From: Turnera subulata | Taxonomy: Eukaryota; Streptophyta; Magnoliopsida; Malpighiales; Passifloraceae | DNA: 64,000 nt | Direction: 5' to 3' | Assembly (NCBI GenBank): GCA_028386065.3 | Contig: JAKUCV010001867.1 | Coordinates: forward strand, 1-64,000 | In this document: in pieces, positions 13,360 through 24,680 of the stretch | Position numbering within the stretch: the stretch's first letter is position 1 | Layout: each line of letters begins with the position of its first letter | Notes under the pieces: model-generated | Told to the model about the DNA's origin: nothing | Database searches by the model: none | The model's input: the letters and a program-made list of their open reading frames with translations, nothing else | Program-made: the position numbers and the translations under genes

Positions 13360-13440
13360 AGAATGTAGGCTGCAAGGTTTGAACCCGTAACCTGAGGGAA
13401 GAACTAACCTGTCTTTACCACCAGACAAGGTTAATTGTTT
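13360..13440 (-). repeat. tRNA-like segment, possible SINE head
   Basis: On the minus strand, CTGGTGGTAAAGACAGG resembles a pol III A box and GGGTTCAAACC a B box, about 30 bases apart. Downstream on the same strand the sequence runs to an A-rich stretch near 13095. This could be a tRNA-derived SINE inserted in the copia D leader. No flanking duplication was found and no folded tRNA gene is claimed. Confidence 0.35.
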
Positions 13441-13849
13441 TGTTCAAACAGTATCGCAATTAATATATATACTCTGTGTATATTTGATGCTGTGATGATA
13501 TACTTTCTATGTTAATTAGTTTAACATCATAAAATTAAATGTTAATTAGTTTGACATTTAATATATGTGTTAATTTGTTTGACATCAAAAATTATGCTTC
13601 AACAAATAAGTTGTATGAAAGCATAATTAAAATGCTTAGCTTAGTTAATTAGTTAGGCTAATTTTCTTTGTGTATTTAACCTTAGGAAGATGATTGGGAA
13701 CATAGTAAATTTTCGATTTCGGGTTATACATATGTCTATTAGCTTAATTAATTATAGCTTTGCATAATGACATATATGTATGTGAACATTAAATCCTTGT
13801 GTCTTATGATTCGAATTTTTTTTGGTCTTTATTCTTTTGTGTAAAGAAA

Positions 13850-14428
13850 ATGACTACTGCTGTAAGTGCAATTATCGAGGAGCTCAACAAAGGGTTGAAG
13901 CTGAAAATGCGATAATTATGAAGTATGGAGTGCGAAAATCCAGTATGTGCTGGAAGAGCAAGAGGCTCTTAAGGCAATCAATCATGTCATGAATGAGCCT
14001 GAAGCTGGGAATACGGCTCAGCACAGACGTGAGCGTGAGACATATGACGCTTGGAAGAAAAAGGATTCCACTGCTCGCAAAATGTTGCTGAGTGCAGTGG
14101 AAGAGGATATTTCTTAGACTGCAAGGACATTCCAACGGCTATGGCCATGTGGAATGCTTTGAGGACGAGTTATAGTATCTTGTCAGTGACAAAGCTGAGG
14201 TCTTTGACTATCAAGTTGGATTCCTACAAGAAAAACCCTGGTCATACTATGAAACAACATATGAGGTATATGGCCAATATGATCTGGGAATTAAGGAATT
14301 CTGGACATGTCCTGACTGATGAGCAGTAAATCCAAGCAGTCATACGTTCTTTACCCGATGATTAGGAACAGATGAAGATGCATCTGAGTCACAATGTTCG
14401 AATCGCCAATCTGGAAGATGTTTGGAAA
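13850..14428 (+). pseudogene. copia D gag, first part (broken)
   Basis: The ATG at 13850 opens MTTAVSAIIEELNKGLK, then the frame shifts. Other frames read DNYEVWSAKIQYVLEEQEAL, KKKDSTARKMLLSAVEEDIS and IPTAMAMWNALRTSYS, which is the UBN2/retrotransposon gag pattern of plant copia elements. In-frame stops occur near 14115 and 14327. The frame reaches ANLEDVWK, where the MULE target duplication begins, and continues as HLELEKERLEAGK at 18130. Gag would form the virus-like particle; this copy cannot make it. Confidence 0.8.
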
Positions 14429-14597
14429 TGAGATAATTGCACCGCGAGTCCTATAACTTTTTCCTAAATTTCATTTGAGTCCTAATCGCAAAAAACGACT
14501 CATTCAAGTCCTGTAACGTTTTAAAACGACGCCAATCGAGTCCCCGTCCAATTTTCCGTCTATTTTTAGCTGACCTGGCCGTTATATGCTTACGTGG
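14429..14597 (+). repeat. Left terminal inverted repeat of the MULE
   Basis: It pairs with 17951-18120 from GATAATTGCACCGCGAG to GCTTAC with only a few differences. Long inverted ends plus a 9-bp duplication are the mark of Mutator-like elements. Confidence 0.9.
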
Positions 14598-14925
14598 GTT
14601 GTGCCACTTCAGATCCACATCACACCTGACATGGAAAATACGCCACGTCGGATGACACGTCAGAATTGGGGGGAAAGTTTGGCGCCATTTTCTTTCCCTC
14701 CTTTTCTTAACATGTCCCGCCATTGCTTTTTTTCCACTCCCGCCATCTCTGCCACCTCCATTAAAAGGGTGCCAAGCCACCTTCAACCATTCCTCTCACA
14801 AACTATTTCCTCTCTACCCATCCACCATTTCTGCCAACCTCTTCCTATCCAGCCATTCCTCTCCACCCATTTACATTCACACCGAATTCCAAAAACAACC
14901 AAAAATATAGCATCAATCAAGAAGG

Positions 14926-15378
14926 ATGAACACAACAAGGACAAATTGCTTCTGTGGGCTACCTGCAATTGAGAGGACTTCAAGGACGCTGTACAGTCGT
15001 GGGAGGAGATTTGAGGCTTGTGAAGCTGGGGTCTGCAGCTACTTCTGTTGGATAGATCCACCAACTCGTGAAGGTGCAAATGAGAACATTCCTAGTTTGC
15101 TCCGCAGGGTTCATGCCTTGGAGCAAGAGATTGGCGGTTTAAGAAACCAGGTTGGCGAAGTGGAGGCAGATAATGCAATGTTTTAGACTGAGAATTCTGG
15201 GTTAAAGGAAGAGATTGCAGTGATGAAGGCCGAGAATTTTGTGTTGGAGGAAGAAAATGAAAGGCTGAAGGCTCACAATTCTGAGTTGGAGGGAGAGAAG
15301 GAAAGGATGAAGAAATGGATATTATGTGCTATCTTGTTGGCGTTCTTGGCATGTGCTGTATTAAATGGCCACGAGTAG
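14926..15378 (+). pseudogene. GRF-type zinc-finger, coiled-coil, tail-anchored protein with one in-frame TAG
   Basis: Residues 8-45 match the GRF zinc finger: CFCG, TSRT, GRRFEAC and CSYFCWID, with the zinc ligands C-x-C, C and C visible. Such domains bind single-stranded nucleic acid in other proteins and occur in many plant MULE-associated genes. A heptad-rich coiled coil follows (LLRRVHALEQEIGGLRNQV), then a TAG at 15184-15186. The same frame continues through more coiled coil to a likely C-terminal membrane helix (WILCAILLAFLACAVL) and a stop at 15376-15378, 151 codons in all. Read through, it would be a complete small protein. The stop is explained by CAG to TAG. The first finger-proximal ATG is 14926. 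Confidence 0.75.
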
Positions 15379-15715
15379 TGTGCCCTCCAGTAGTACCCTA
15401 GTAGTACCCTAGTAGTGTCTTTTAGTAGTGCCATAGAGTAGTACCCTAGTAGAATGCCAATGTATGTATCCCAATAGAATGGTAATGAAGGTGTCTTAGT
15501 CTGTATGGTACTGTCTTTTATGTTATGTGCTAGTGTAATGAAATGAAAAGCTTCAATATATGAAGTTCTATCACTTGCATCAGTGTATGTTCTAGCACTT
15601 GCATCGGTGTATGACTTATGTGAAAGTTCAATCTATGTTGTGCAACAGTGCAGTTTATGCATGATGAACAACAACAACCACAATCGTGGACAACATCAAT
15701 GACAGATAGCATCCA

Positions 15716-17107
15716 TTAAAAAAACACATCGAATGAGGCAATGAACATAATGAAGCATGTAGATAGATTAAACAGAAGTTGATTCATATTGCAAGAGTTC
15801 AATCTCAACCAGTGATCACCCAAAATAGAGGCATAACCATTGTACGCAGGTAGTAGAGTAATATAATTATGCCTAACAAAATAAGGTGAGAAATAATCCG
15901 TGTCATACTCTGAACCCTGTGCATTAGATGCTCCCTCATCCTCTGGAATATTAACTCTCTTCCCCTTATCACTCCGCCCACCTCTCCACTTGGAACTCCT
16001 CAGATTGTAATGTGCCACTCTTGCCTCTATTATCTCCTCATCAGATGCATCAGATGCATCAGAAGCATGTATGGCTGCATCAATTTCTACATCAAGCTCT
16101 GCTTCAAGTTCTGCATCTTGTTGTCCATCATCATCTTCATGTCGTTCATTCTCTTGTTCTCCTCCATTTTGTTCATCACAGTCGTTAGTTGGATCATAGT
16201 CTGGATCAAATGCTTCACTAATAGCTTGTGGATCCATTGCCACATTGGTAAAGGCTGACTAGTCCATAGAAGGAGGTCTCCTATTACTAACCCAACCTGG
16301 GTCAGCTACTGTTGTGTTTGAAGCACTGTGCATATGTCTTCTAGCAGTTGCAGTACTGGATTCTCCATCTTCATGTCGCCTATTTCTTGTAGCAGCAGAA
16401 CCATTGGATCCTCCATCTTCATTTCGCCTCCTATTTCTTCTACCAGCAGCACCACTGGAAACATTACCAACTTGCTCATTCACATTAGCAACTTCTTGAT
16501 GCTCACCATCTCCTCCATCCTCATCTCCTTCTACACCCTCTATATTTTCATTCTCAACATTCTCATCATCTACTTCTGGAACCTCATTCCCTCCATCTGC
16601 ATTCTGTGCAGCAATGTCAGCTCCATCTAATACTGCAACCCCATCTCCAATTTGTGGAAGGTTTTCAACCGGGACATGGGCACCAATCAGCTGCAACACT
16701 TCCTGTGGAACATGCACGACAATGACACCATCTCCTTCATTCTCAACTTCTTGCATATTTGCAAGCCTAAGGACCGTGTGCATATTTGGGACAATATGCT
16801 CATTTTCTGCTTCTCCAAGTGCGCCCTCGTGAAATATTACAAAATATATATCACCCCTCCCCACCATGGACGTTATATCCAAGACACAGGCATCATTCTC
16901 TTCAACAAGCTTGAGAGTATTGGAACCGCAAGCCCCATATGTATACCCTGTTGGATTCAGAACACCAACCTCGTCAGCCCAATCCTTAATCGACCAGTAG
17001 TTGAATCTGTCTTCATCAATCTCTGTGGCAATCTTGAACCCTCCATTATACACTAGATCATCTCCAACAACCAAATTTCCACCGTAGAACAAATGAACCA
17101 AACCCAT
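15716..17107 (-). pseudogene. MULE transposase N-terminus (PB1-like) with one in-frame TAG and no catalytic core
   Basis: The ATG at 17107 opens a frame of 282 residues. Its first 95 or so (VHLFYGGNLVVGDDLVYNGG, NYWSIKDWADEVG, DIYFVIFHEG) look like the PB1-like domain at the start of many plant MULE transposases. A long acidic region follows (NVENENIEGVEGDEDGG) with basic clusters (GRRNRRR). A TAG lies at 16259-16261. The frame goes on without another stop, through more acidic sequence and GSEYDTDYFSP, to 15716. The DDE catalytic and SWIM domains that should follow are absent. A splice acceptor touching the ATG suggests an intron in the 5' leader. The domain identity is by pattern only. Confidence 0.65.
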
Positions 17108-17108
17108 C

Positions 17109-17362
17109 CTGTAACAAACAAAACAACAAAAACACTAACCAAACACAGCATTACCCCACCATAAGGGACCACAAACACACACGCATGTCGATTCTCGAAC
17201 AAAGAACCCTAGCCCGACACACCTAGCCATGCCTAAAATTACCTAAATGCCCACTCAATACCAGAAAAATTCCAACCAAAACACACTTCACAATCGAGTA
17301 AATATAACACAATTCAAGCATTAACTATACTGCCACTGCCATAATGAACTGCATGAACTCAC
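17109..17362 (-). other. Probable 5'-leader intron of the PB1-like gene
   Basis: On the minus strand a donor CTGAG|GTGAGT at 17362 and an acceptor TTACAG|GATGG at 17109 frame 254 bases, ending one base before the start codon. Both sites fit plant consensus. No transcript is available to confirm it. Confidence 0.45.
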
Positions 17363-17582
17363 CTCAGCTTATTGTTTTCGTCGATCGGTCTTCTTAGTTT
17401 CTTCAAATGCTTTCTTCCTCCATCAACAGCATCGCCATCTCTTCTTCTTTAATTGCTGAGTTTTAACTCTCAACTGGACCACTACTAGTTCCCGTCGCCT
17501 AATGCTCGTCTCTTTCGTAGCTGGGGTTCTCGTCGACTAATGATCGCCTCTATTAGCTCTGTTTGCGGATCTCCTAGCTGCC

Positions 17583-17716
17583 CTCGGTTAAGGGTTCTCG
17601 TTCATCGCAATCAGCTCTCTATCGAGCCTCTCCCATACATCGGTTATAGGTTGGGGTTGTCGTTATGGGTCGGGTTGCGGTTAGGGGTAAGATTGCGGTT
17701 AGGGTTGCGGTTGGGG
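17583..17716 (-). promoter_or_regulatory. Telo-box-like cluster upstream of the PB1-like gene
   Basis: The plus strand carries repeated GGTTAGGG/GGTTGCGG units; on the minus strand these read as AACCCTAACC and relatives. Telo-boxes (AAACCCTA) are known promoter elements of plant housekeeping genes. The cluster lies 220-350 bases upstream of the inferred donor, in the likely promoter. The spacing is irregular, so this is not an interstitial telomere. Confidence 0.4.
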
Positions 17717-17950
17717 CAAAGAACAAAGCAAAAGGAAGAGGGAAGATGGAAGATGGAAGAAAGAAGGAAGAATGAGAGAGTGTAAGTGGGGGAGACGGCT
17801 GGGCAGTTGGACGGGTGATGGTGTAATTACTGTAGCCTAGTTAACATTAATTGCCGCTAAACATAATTAATTAGTTGTTAATAAAAACGAGTTTTCAAAT
17901 TTCAAAGTTCTTTTTCTTTTACTTTTTACCCTCCCAGTTTATCCCATTTT

Positions 17951-18120
17951 CCAGGTAAGCATATAACGACCAGGTCAGCTAAAAAATAGACGGAAAATTG
18001 GACGGGGACTCGATTGGCGTCGTTTTAAAACGTTACAGGACTTGAATGAGTCGTTTTTCGCGATTAGGACTCAAATGAAATTTAGGAAAAAGTTATAGGA
18101 CTCGCGGTGCAATTATCCCT
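17951..18120 (-). repeat. Right terminal inverted repeat of the MULE
   Basis: Reverse complement of the left repeat, ending GGTGCAATTATCCCT just before the duplicated GTCTGGAAA. Confidence 0.9.
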
Positions 18121-18742
18121 GTCTGGAAACACCTTGAGCTAGAGAAGGAAAGGCTTGAGGCTGGAAAGCCACAAGCTGAGTTGCATATGGCAACTTCCAA
18201 GGCCAAGGGTGATTCGAAGAGAAAGAATTAGGGAAAGAAAGCTGGGCCAGCTCAGCCCAAAAAGAAGCCCGAGACGGGACAACAAGGCATTAAGAAACGT
18301 GGTGTAAATACAAATAAAGCACATATAAAGTGCTTTAAGTGTAACCAAAAGGGTCATTATGCTCGTGAATGCACTGAGCCTAAGCAAAAATTATTTTCAC
18401 TTACTTGTGCTAGTGAACTTTGTGTTTCTAGCTCTGTTTTTCTGACTGAATCTAATCCTTTGTGGATTGTAGACTCAGGAGCCACGGACCACATAGTACG
18501 GGAACGTGATGCCTTCGTTGACTTTCGGCGAGTTACATGTGGAACAAAGTGGATATATGTAGGCAACAATTCAAAGGTTGCAGTAGAAGGAATTGGATCA
18601 TGCAAGTTAGTCTTGCGTGGTGGGCGAGACCTTCTTCTACTTGATGTTCTCTATGCTCCTTCAATTCGTCGAAACATTATTTCCGTAAAGATTTTATCTA
18701 CTTTGGGTTTTATTTTTTATTTCATGACAACTCTGTTAAGTT
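18121..18742 (+). pseudogene. copia D gag C-terminus and protease (broken)
   Basis: The frame resumes after the MULE with HLELEKERLEAGK. A zinc knuckle CFKCNQKGHYAREC (C-x2-C-x4-H-x4-C) and the aspartic protease motif WIVDSGATDHI follow, with DVLYAPSIRRNIISV downstream as is usual for copia. One TAG interrupts the linker at 18228-18230 and is explained by CAG to TAG. The frame fails after about 18710. Confidence 0.85.
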
Positions 18743-18802
18743 GACTTTGGGTTCAACTTTATTTGGCTTTGGTTATATGACTGGAGTTTTTTTTTTTATG
18801 TT

Positions 18803-19759
18803 ATGGATTTGGATGATATTTATAATAATGCTTGTTTTTCCATGATTGTTTCTTCGCATAATTATGATGTTGATACAAACTTATGGCATGCTAGACTTGG
18901 TCATATTGGCCAACAAAGGATGCAAAGGCTAACAAAACAAGGTTTGCTTCCAGGCATCGAACAAGTGGAATTGTCTACTTGTGAATGTTGTCTAGCTGGA
19001 AAATCAGCATGAAAACCTTTCGGTAAAGCGACTAGAGCCAAATTTCCTTTGTAATTAGTCCATTCGGACATCTGTGGGCCCATGAACATTAGGGCCATGC
19101 ACGGAGCCTATTATTTCATCACATTTATAGATGACTATACTCGGTATGGTTATGTCTATTTGATTTCCCACAAATCAGAGGCATTAACGTGCTTCCAATG
19201 CTATATGCGCTTAGTGGAAAATCAATTGGACCGAAAGATTAAGGCCATTCAAACTGATCATGGTCGTGAGTATCTCTCGGCCCAATTTAAAGGCGTTTGT
19301 GTTACAAAAGGGATAGCTCATCAGTTGACCATTCCCTACACTCCTCAACAAAATGGTGTTGCGGAGAGATGAAATAGAACGCTTCTTAAAATGGTTACGT
19401 GAATGATGGCACAAGCTCAACTACCCATTACCTTTTGGGGTGATGCTCTATTAACAGCTGCCTATGTACTTAACCGAGTGCCTACCAAATCAGTTGCAAC
19501 CATTCCATATGAGTTGTGGACTAATAGACAACCCGACCTAAGTGTTTTAGTAACCTTGGAAGTTGTGCTGCTTATATACATTATTTCTCTCTGCTTGACA
19601 AGATGTGCCTTCAGAGGACGACAAGTATCTTATGAGATACTCACTAACCTCGAGGGTTATATGTTTATAAGCCAGCAAAATAGTGGGAGCGTAACTGAGT
19701 GTAAGCCACAAGATGTCACATTCTTTGTGAATGAGTTTCCTAAGAAGGGTGAGGTAGGT
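18803..19759 (+). pseudogene. copia D integrase region (broken)
   Basis: The pre-integrase zinc region is visible (LWHARLGHIGQQRMQRL, CECCLAGKSA). The catalytic core has D in FITFIDDYTRYGYVYL and D in IKAIQTDHGREYLS, then the glutamate region QNGVAER. Stops interrupt the frame at GKSA, before LVHSDICGPM, after QNGVAER and before MMAQAQ. Several are simple C to T changes from CAA or CGA. Integrase would insert the cDNA; this copy is dead. Confidence 0.85.
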
Positions 19760-20079
19760 TAAGGCCTATCTTTATTTGAGAAAGAGGATTAAGACGTGCA
19801 AGGATTACTTCATTCGAGTGGGAGGATTTTAACAGATGATGAATTAGTTTCTCATCAATAAACTTCCTCATCATCAAGTCTGAATAAAAATAATCTTGTT
19901 GTTCCAAGTGGGAGCGATAAAGATAGATCTTGTTCTAAGTGGGAGCGAGATTAACGTTTTAATCCGAGTGGGAGCCATGTTGATTCAAATGGGAACAACA
20001 TACCTGAATCACAATTCAGTGTGATTCTTATAAAATAGTGGGTCTTTTATGAAATTCCTACGAAATGAGCCTAGAAGAG

Positions 20080-21420
20080 GCTTTCTCAAAATTTTTCTAA
20101 AAGAAAATGGACAAAAGCAATCGAAGAAAAGATGGAATCAATGAGAGTCAATAAAGTTTAAGAACTGGTTATTCTCATTGAAGGGCACAATGTCATTGGG
20201 AACAAATGTGTTCTCAAAAGCAAGCTCAAAGCTGGCAGCATAGTTAAGAAATTTAAGTCTCAACTAATAGGTAAAAGGTACACTACAGAAAGAGATAGAA
20301 TCAATCTCGTTTTCTGTGAGTTTTACCTATGTATGGATACTTCTAGCTATTACTTCAAACTTAAAACCTTGGATCACGTCAAATGGATGTAATAATGCCT
20401 TTCACAAATGGAGATTAAAATGAAACAAACTGTGTTTCATTGAAGAGGACCACAAACATAAGGTTTGTAGACTTCAAAGTCTATATTGCTCTTCTAATCC
20501 TCAAGGCATATACCAAGTAACTTTGTAATTAACATATAGTATGTATATGACATACTTATAGCTAGAAATGATATAGAGTTTAATCAACAAGGTAAAAGAC
20601 CTAGTTGTCATCTCAATCGAGATAGATGATATGGATAAAGATTGCATATAAGCTTGAAATTAAGATTTCAAGATATTATTTCAAGAAATTATTGTATTTC
20701 TTGTAAGAGAATTACACTAATAAAGGTTTGAAATAATACAATATGCATCAAAGTAATCCTATCTAATCTCCTATCAATAAATGCCATATTTTGAGAAATC
20801 GTGTGTCCTAAGACTCCTGATGAGAGTGATGAATAAGCCAAGTTCCATAACAAAGTGCAGTCGGAAGTTTGTTGTACACTATAGTGTATGATAGACTAGA
20901 TACTGGTTGAGCAAATGGCTTAACAGATAGATGTCAATCCGACCTAGGCTTAGCACATTACAAGCAGTTAAAAAAAAGGATCATTGATGTCTAAAGAATT
21001 TTGCTGATTATATCTTTGTCACCAAGCAAGGAAAGGTCCTTCTTGGTTGAATACACAAGTCTTGATCATGTGTATTCTTGTTTGCGATTGAGGCCAAATG
21101 TGTGGCTCTCGCTTCAGCAGTGTAAAAATCATTTGGTTGAATGAGTTCTTGGATCATGTGATGGATAATGCATAGAACACTGATCTAGTGTTAGTCGACT
21201 ACGATAGTGAGGCTGCAATTTTCATTGCCAAGAATGGTTAGTTTCACCAAATAAGTAGACATCCGATACAACTATACAGATGGCATTGTTGTATGCCAGG
21301 TTGTGAATGTGAAGTATCTGTCTATAAGAGACAAGTGATCAGATGTACTGTTTAAGCCTTTGCCTTGGGATGTGTTTGTGTAACACATTAGGCATTAAAA
21401 TCGTATAGGCTTAAGTACTT
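20080..21420 (+). pseudogene. copia D reverse transcriptase and RNase H relics
   Basis: Scattered fragments read in different frames. WTKAIEEKMESMRVNKV and NVIGNKCVLKSKLKAG match the start of copia reverse transcriptase. Near 21130-21240, IIWLNEFLDHV and DLVLVDYDSEAAIFIAKNG match the copia RNase H end. Shifts and stops are frequent and the YxDD site could not be located, so it is far from functional. Confidence 0.65.
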
Positions 21421-22454
21421 CACTTTATGTTTATTATTTTCCCAAAACTCACAACCTGTGTTTAAAGTTCTTGCTATCAAATAAGTTGATTTACATACAT
21501 ATATATGGATGAATGTTATGTACATTCTTCATTTATTTGTTTAAGAGTATGTCGAGTAGAGACGAGGTTAGCCCTCACACACGGGTAACTGCCTCCATAT
21601 CTTAGTGATAAGTGGAGAAGAGACAGATTTTAAGCGAAATTATCAGACGGATAATTTGAGAGCTTATGGCTTAAAATTATGAGTGTCTACTGTATAATGA
21701 CAGAAGGTCATTTTAACAGTGGAATACATTCACCAAGTCTACTTAGTAGGCCAGATGTGAGTTCATATTTATGTGTAGATCAAGGAACTCAAATTTGGAC
21801 ACATATGGTGTCTAAATATCTTCTATACAGCATTCCTTATGGAAAAGACATACGCTCCACGGGAAAGGAGAAAATGCTGTAGAACATGTTTCATACTATG
21901 TGCGCATTTTGCTGACCAAATGGGTTAACATAAGTTTAATCTCCGCTTATTGTTGTGTGAGACCCAGAGCCTTTATGGTGGCTCTATCGTGTACCCTCAG
22001 GACTCCGATCAGGTACTTGAGATTCAGCTTGATGTTTGCTATCTTAGTGTGTTGCCAAAGGACCATGGACACTGATTCGGTCTGGCGGGACATGTCTAGA
22101 AAAGCAAGTTAACTTGAGTTAAGAGGATCGTGAGAAGAGGAAGATCAATGACCGAAATCACATTAGTTTGTATTCACCGGTGCACCAGTTATGACTTACG
22201 GTTATAATTGTGAATACAATGTATCTTAATAAGAGAGATCTTCGGCAGATTTCTAATATGATTTATGATCTAGGGTACTTGCGTACTTTCTGATCTACTT
22301 AAATTTTTGTGAGAGGCTATATACTCCTAACAGATGTATAGCATTTGACTCTCAGAGTATGCTGGTCGCACAATCTACTTCCCTTGTATGAATTTTTGTG
22401 ATTCTAAGAGAATTTATTTCTCATGATTTTTGTATGTGTGCACTCCCATTATGT

Positions 22455-22466
22455 GTGAGTGGGAGA
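22455..22466 (+). other. Polypurine tract of copia D
   Basis: The bases just before the 3' LTR read GTGAGTGGGAGA, a purine run typical of plus-strand priming in copia elements. Confidence 0.65.
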
Positions 22467-22877
22467 TGTTGGAATAAAAAGATAGATACACCCACAATGG
22501 GGTACACGGACATGACTGGTTGTAGGGACCTCCACTAATCAGGCAACATAATCCGTTCACCCACAAGGGGTGCAGGATGATTATTGCTTTGCTGTAAAGT
22601 AAAGTGGAGGAATAATATCAACAATCAGGCAACTATGTTTTTCTTATAAACTGCTTATCCGATGGGTGATAATGCAAGTGTGTGGAAAAACCAACACAGA
22701 CATATACAGGAAGCATTGAGAGCACAAAACAGAGGGTTTAGGTTGTGGAGACTCGGAAGTCGATCCAACTAACCGTGACGACTTCCACCGACCGGTAAAC
22801 CGAGCTAAGCTTTCGATCCTGTTTCCGCTGTATTGCTTGGAAATATAAGTAAGTTTCCTGCACTATGCATTCCTTCA
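22467..22877 (+). repeat. 3' LTR of copia D
   Basis: It starts TGTTGGAATAAAAAG, ends CATTCCTTCA and is followed by AGATT. It is collinear with the 5' LTR with about a dozen mismatches. Confidence 0.92.
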
Positions 22878-22882
22878 AGATT

Positions 22883-24680
22883 AATCACTGATTGTGAGCC
22901 GGTGCATGAGCCTGTGATTGAATTAACCAGAAATATTTATCCATTCATCGACAAAGTATATTCATTTTCTTTCTCAATTTTTCTTTGTCTTCAAACAGCT
23001 CCGAACACAAAGTAATTTTTTATAAATTTGTTTCTCAAGCCTCCACCTTGGAGCTCACATAAGATTCTAGAAGAAATATAGTAATGATCATGTTGAAGTT
23101 TTTAAAAGTAGTTATGAACAATCTAAATTTGACATATGGCATATTGACATGTAAGCTTATTTTAAAAGAAAAAAAAACTTTTCACGGTGAATTTGTCATC
23201 CATTATATCTCGATAGGTGACAACAATTTTTTTTAAGCTTTTCATTCAAATTATCGGTCTTTTCTTTATAAGATTGATGAGATTTAGATTGTAATTCAAA
23301 GATTAGCTTTCATGATTAATTTTGTGTTCTCTTTTACTGTAATACAATTCCTCTATTATTCAATCTCTTTTAATCTCTTTGTTCGCATCTATTCGTTCTT
23401 GCACAAGTGAATATTATTATTTTATAATTTACTGATTATAAAAATAATGATTATTATAAAGCAGTAACTATTTTATATGTCATAGAGAATGAGAATAATC
23501 AAATAATATTAACGATACACAAATTAAAGTCATTGTATATAGATACCTTTTTGTTCTTCTTGGATAAACAACTACACCGTTTCCTATATTTTTTATTGAC
23601 TTTGGTTCTTTGAAATGAACATTATCCAGAACCCGCTCTTTAAGACTTTTTTTTTTCCACAATTCAATCTTAAATGTTTTGGTATGCCATTATTTTTTTT
23701 TGTTTTTATTTTCTATGGAGATGTGCGTATAGGTATTTTTGGTTTCATTTAATTTACATTATTATAGCAAAATATATATTACTGGTCTGGGGTGGGGTGG
23801 CATTACTAATTGTTGAATATGTTTTGAGCAGTTACATTAACTCTCCTGGACGGAATAAGTTTGTTATGGAAAACTAATGGCTGTTCAGGATAGAACAAAG
23901 ACGGGCAGGGCAAGTGATGGCACCCAAAGCATGAGATATGAATTGGGTTTAGTTCCATTTTCTGTTAGAAACAAATTAAGCATTACACTTCAAGTGGTTT
24001 CTGAGGTACTTTAGCAATGATAATTCTTGGCCTTCGATTGAAAACTCATCCATACATACCATGCATGGATTAATCTCACATTTAACAGAACTCTTTGTTT
24101 GGAAATGGAATGTCTCCATCCTGCTATCATCATGGTCTCGATAAATATGGCTGTAATGTTTCAAAAAATTGGTGGGGCATCATTGGAAATACAAGTTTGT
24201 GGCAAATTTATGAATGAACTGGACGTCTACCGACGAAGGACAAATACCCTTCATTGATCTCTTTTCAAAAAAAAAAAAAATCTCTTTTCAGTGTCACGAA
24301 ATTATCAACACTAATGCTTTTCATTGCTGATGTAAATATTGTAGTTATTTAAGTGGACTAGAACTTCAGTGTGCTGGAGCTTGAAAATGGAGAAAATCCC
24401 CTATATGATTGGGGAATTGGAGGAGGTGTCACTGACCTTTACCAAGAGCTTGCTTGTGCCCAATCAATCATTGATACATGAATTCGGGATAGAGATCAAA
24501 AGATTCTACCTGAAATGTTCATTCTTGCTACGTCGAGATGCATGACAAGTTATAATATTAATATTCCAGCTCATCTAACCAAATCTTTGGAAGTGACCCA
24601 CTTAAAGTAGAGCCATTTTGTGGCTGGTTATTTTTTTGATTTTTTTTTTCCAAAAAGGAAATATAAGGTGTTGTTAGCTT
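22883..24680. other. Intergenic DNA; no gene seen
   Basis: AT-rich with homopolymer runs. At 24380-24480 the plus strand reads LELENGENPLYDWGIGGGVTDL-like sequence before a stop; I do not recognise it and it may belong to the LINE relic that follows. Confidence 0.4.

Larger units (their letters stand above)
14429..18120. mobile_element. Mutator-like DNA transposon (MULE) nested in copia D gag
   Basis: Inverted ends of about 170 bp (14429-14597 and 17951-18120) are nearly identical and begin TGAGATAATTGCACC and AGGGATAATTGCACC. The flanking 9-mers GTTTGGAAA (14420-14428) and GTCTGGAAA (18121-18129) form a target duplication with one mismatch; removing the element rejoins the gag frame. It carries a GRF zinc-finger gene on the plus strand and a PB1-like gene on the minus strand. 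No MULE catalytic (DDE) domain is present, so it would need a transposase in trans. Confidence 0.9.
12552..22877 (+). mobile_element. Ty1/copia retrotransposon (copia D), full length but decayed
   Basis: Two 411-bp LTRs (12552-12962 and 22467-22877) start TGTT and end TTCA. They are flanked by the perfect 5-bp duplication AGATT (12547-12551 and 22878-22882). Inside, in copia order, are gag, zinc knuckle, protease, integrase, reverse transcriptase and RNase H. All are broken by stops and shifts, and gag is split by the MULE at 14429-18120. The LTRs differ at about a dozen positions by eye, so the insertion is not recent. Without the MULE the element is about 6.6 kb. The lineage within copia is not assigned. 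Confidence 0.93.

Noticed and set aside
14586..14972. 128-codon plus-strand frame before the GRF gene
   Set aside because: It begins in the MULE inverted end, has no domain, and ends inside the GRF gene in another frame.
17583..17716. Interstitial telomere repeat
   Set aside because: The TTTAGGG-like units are irregular and mixed with GGTTGCGG; promoter telo-boxes fit better.
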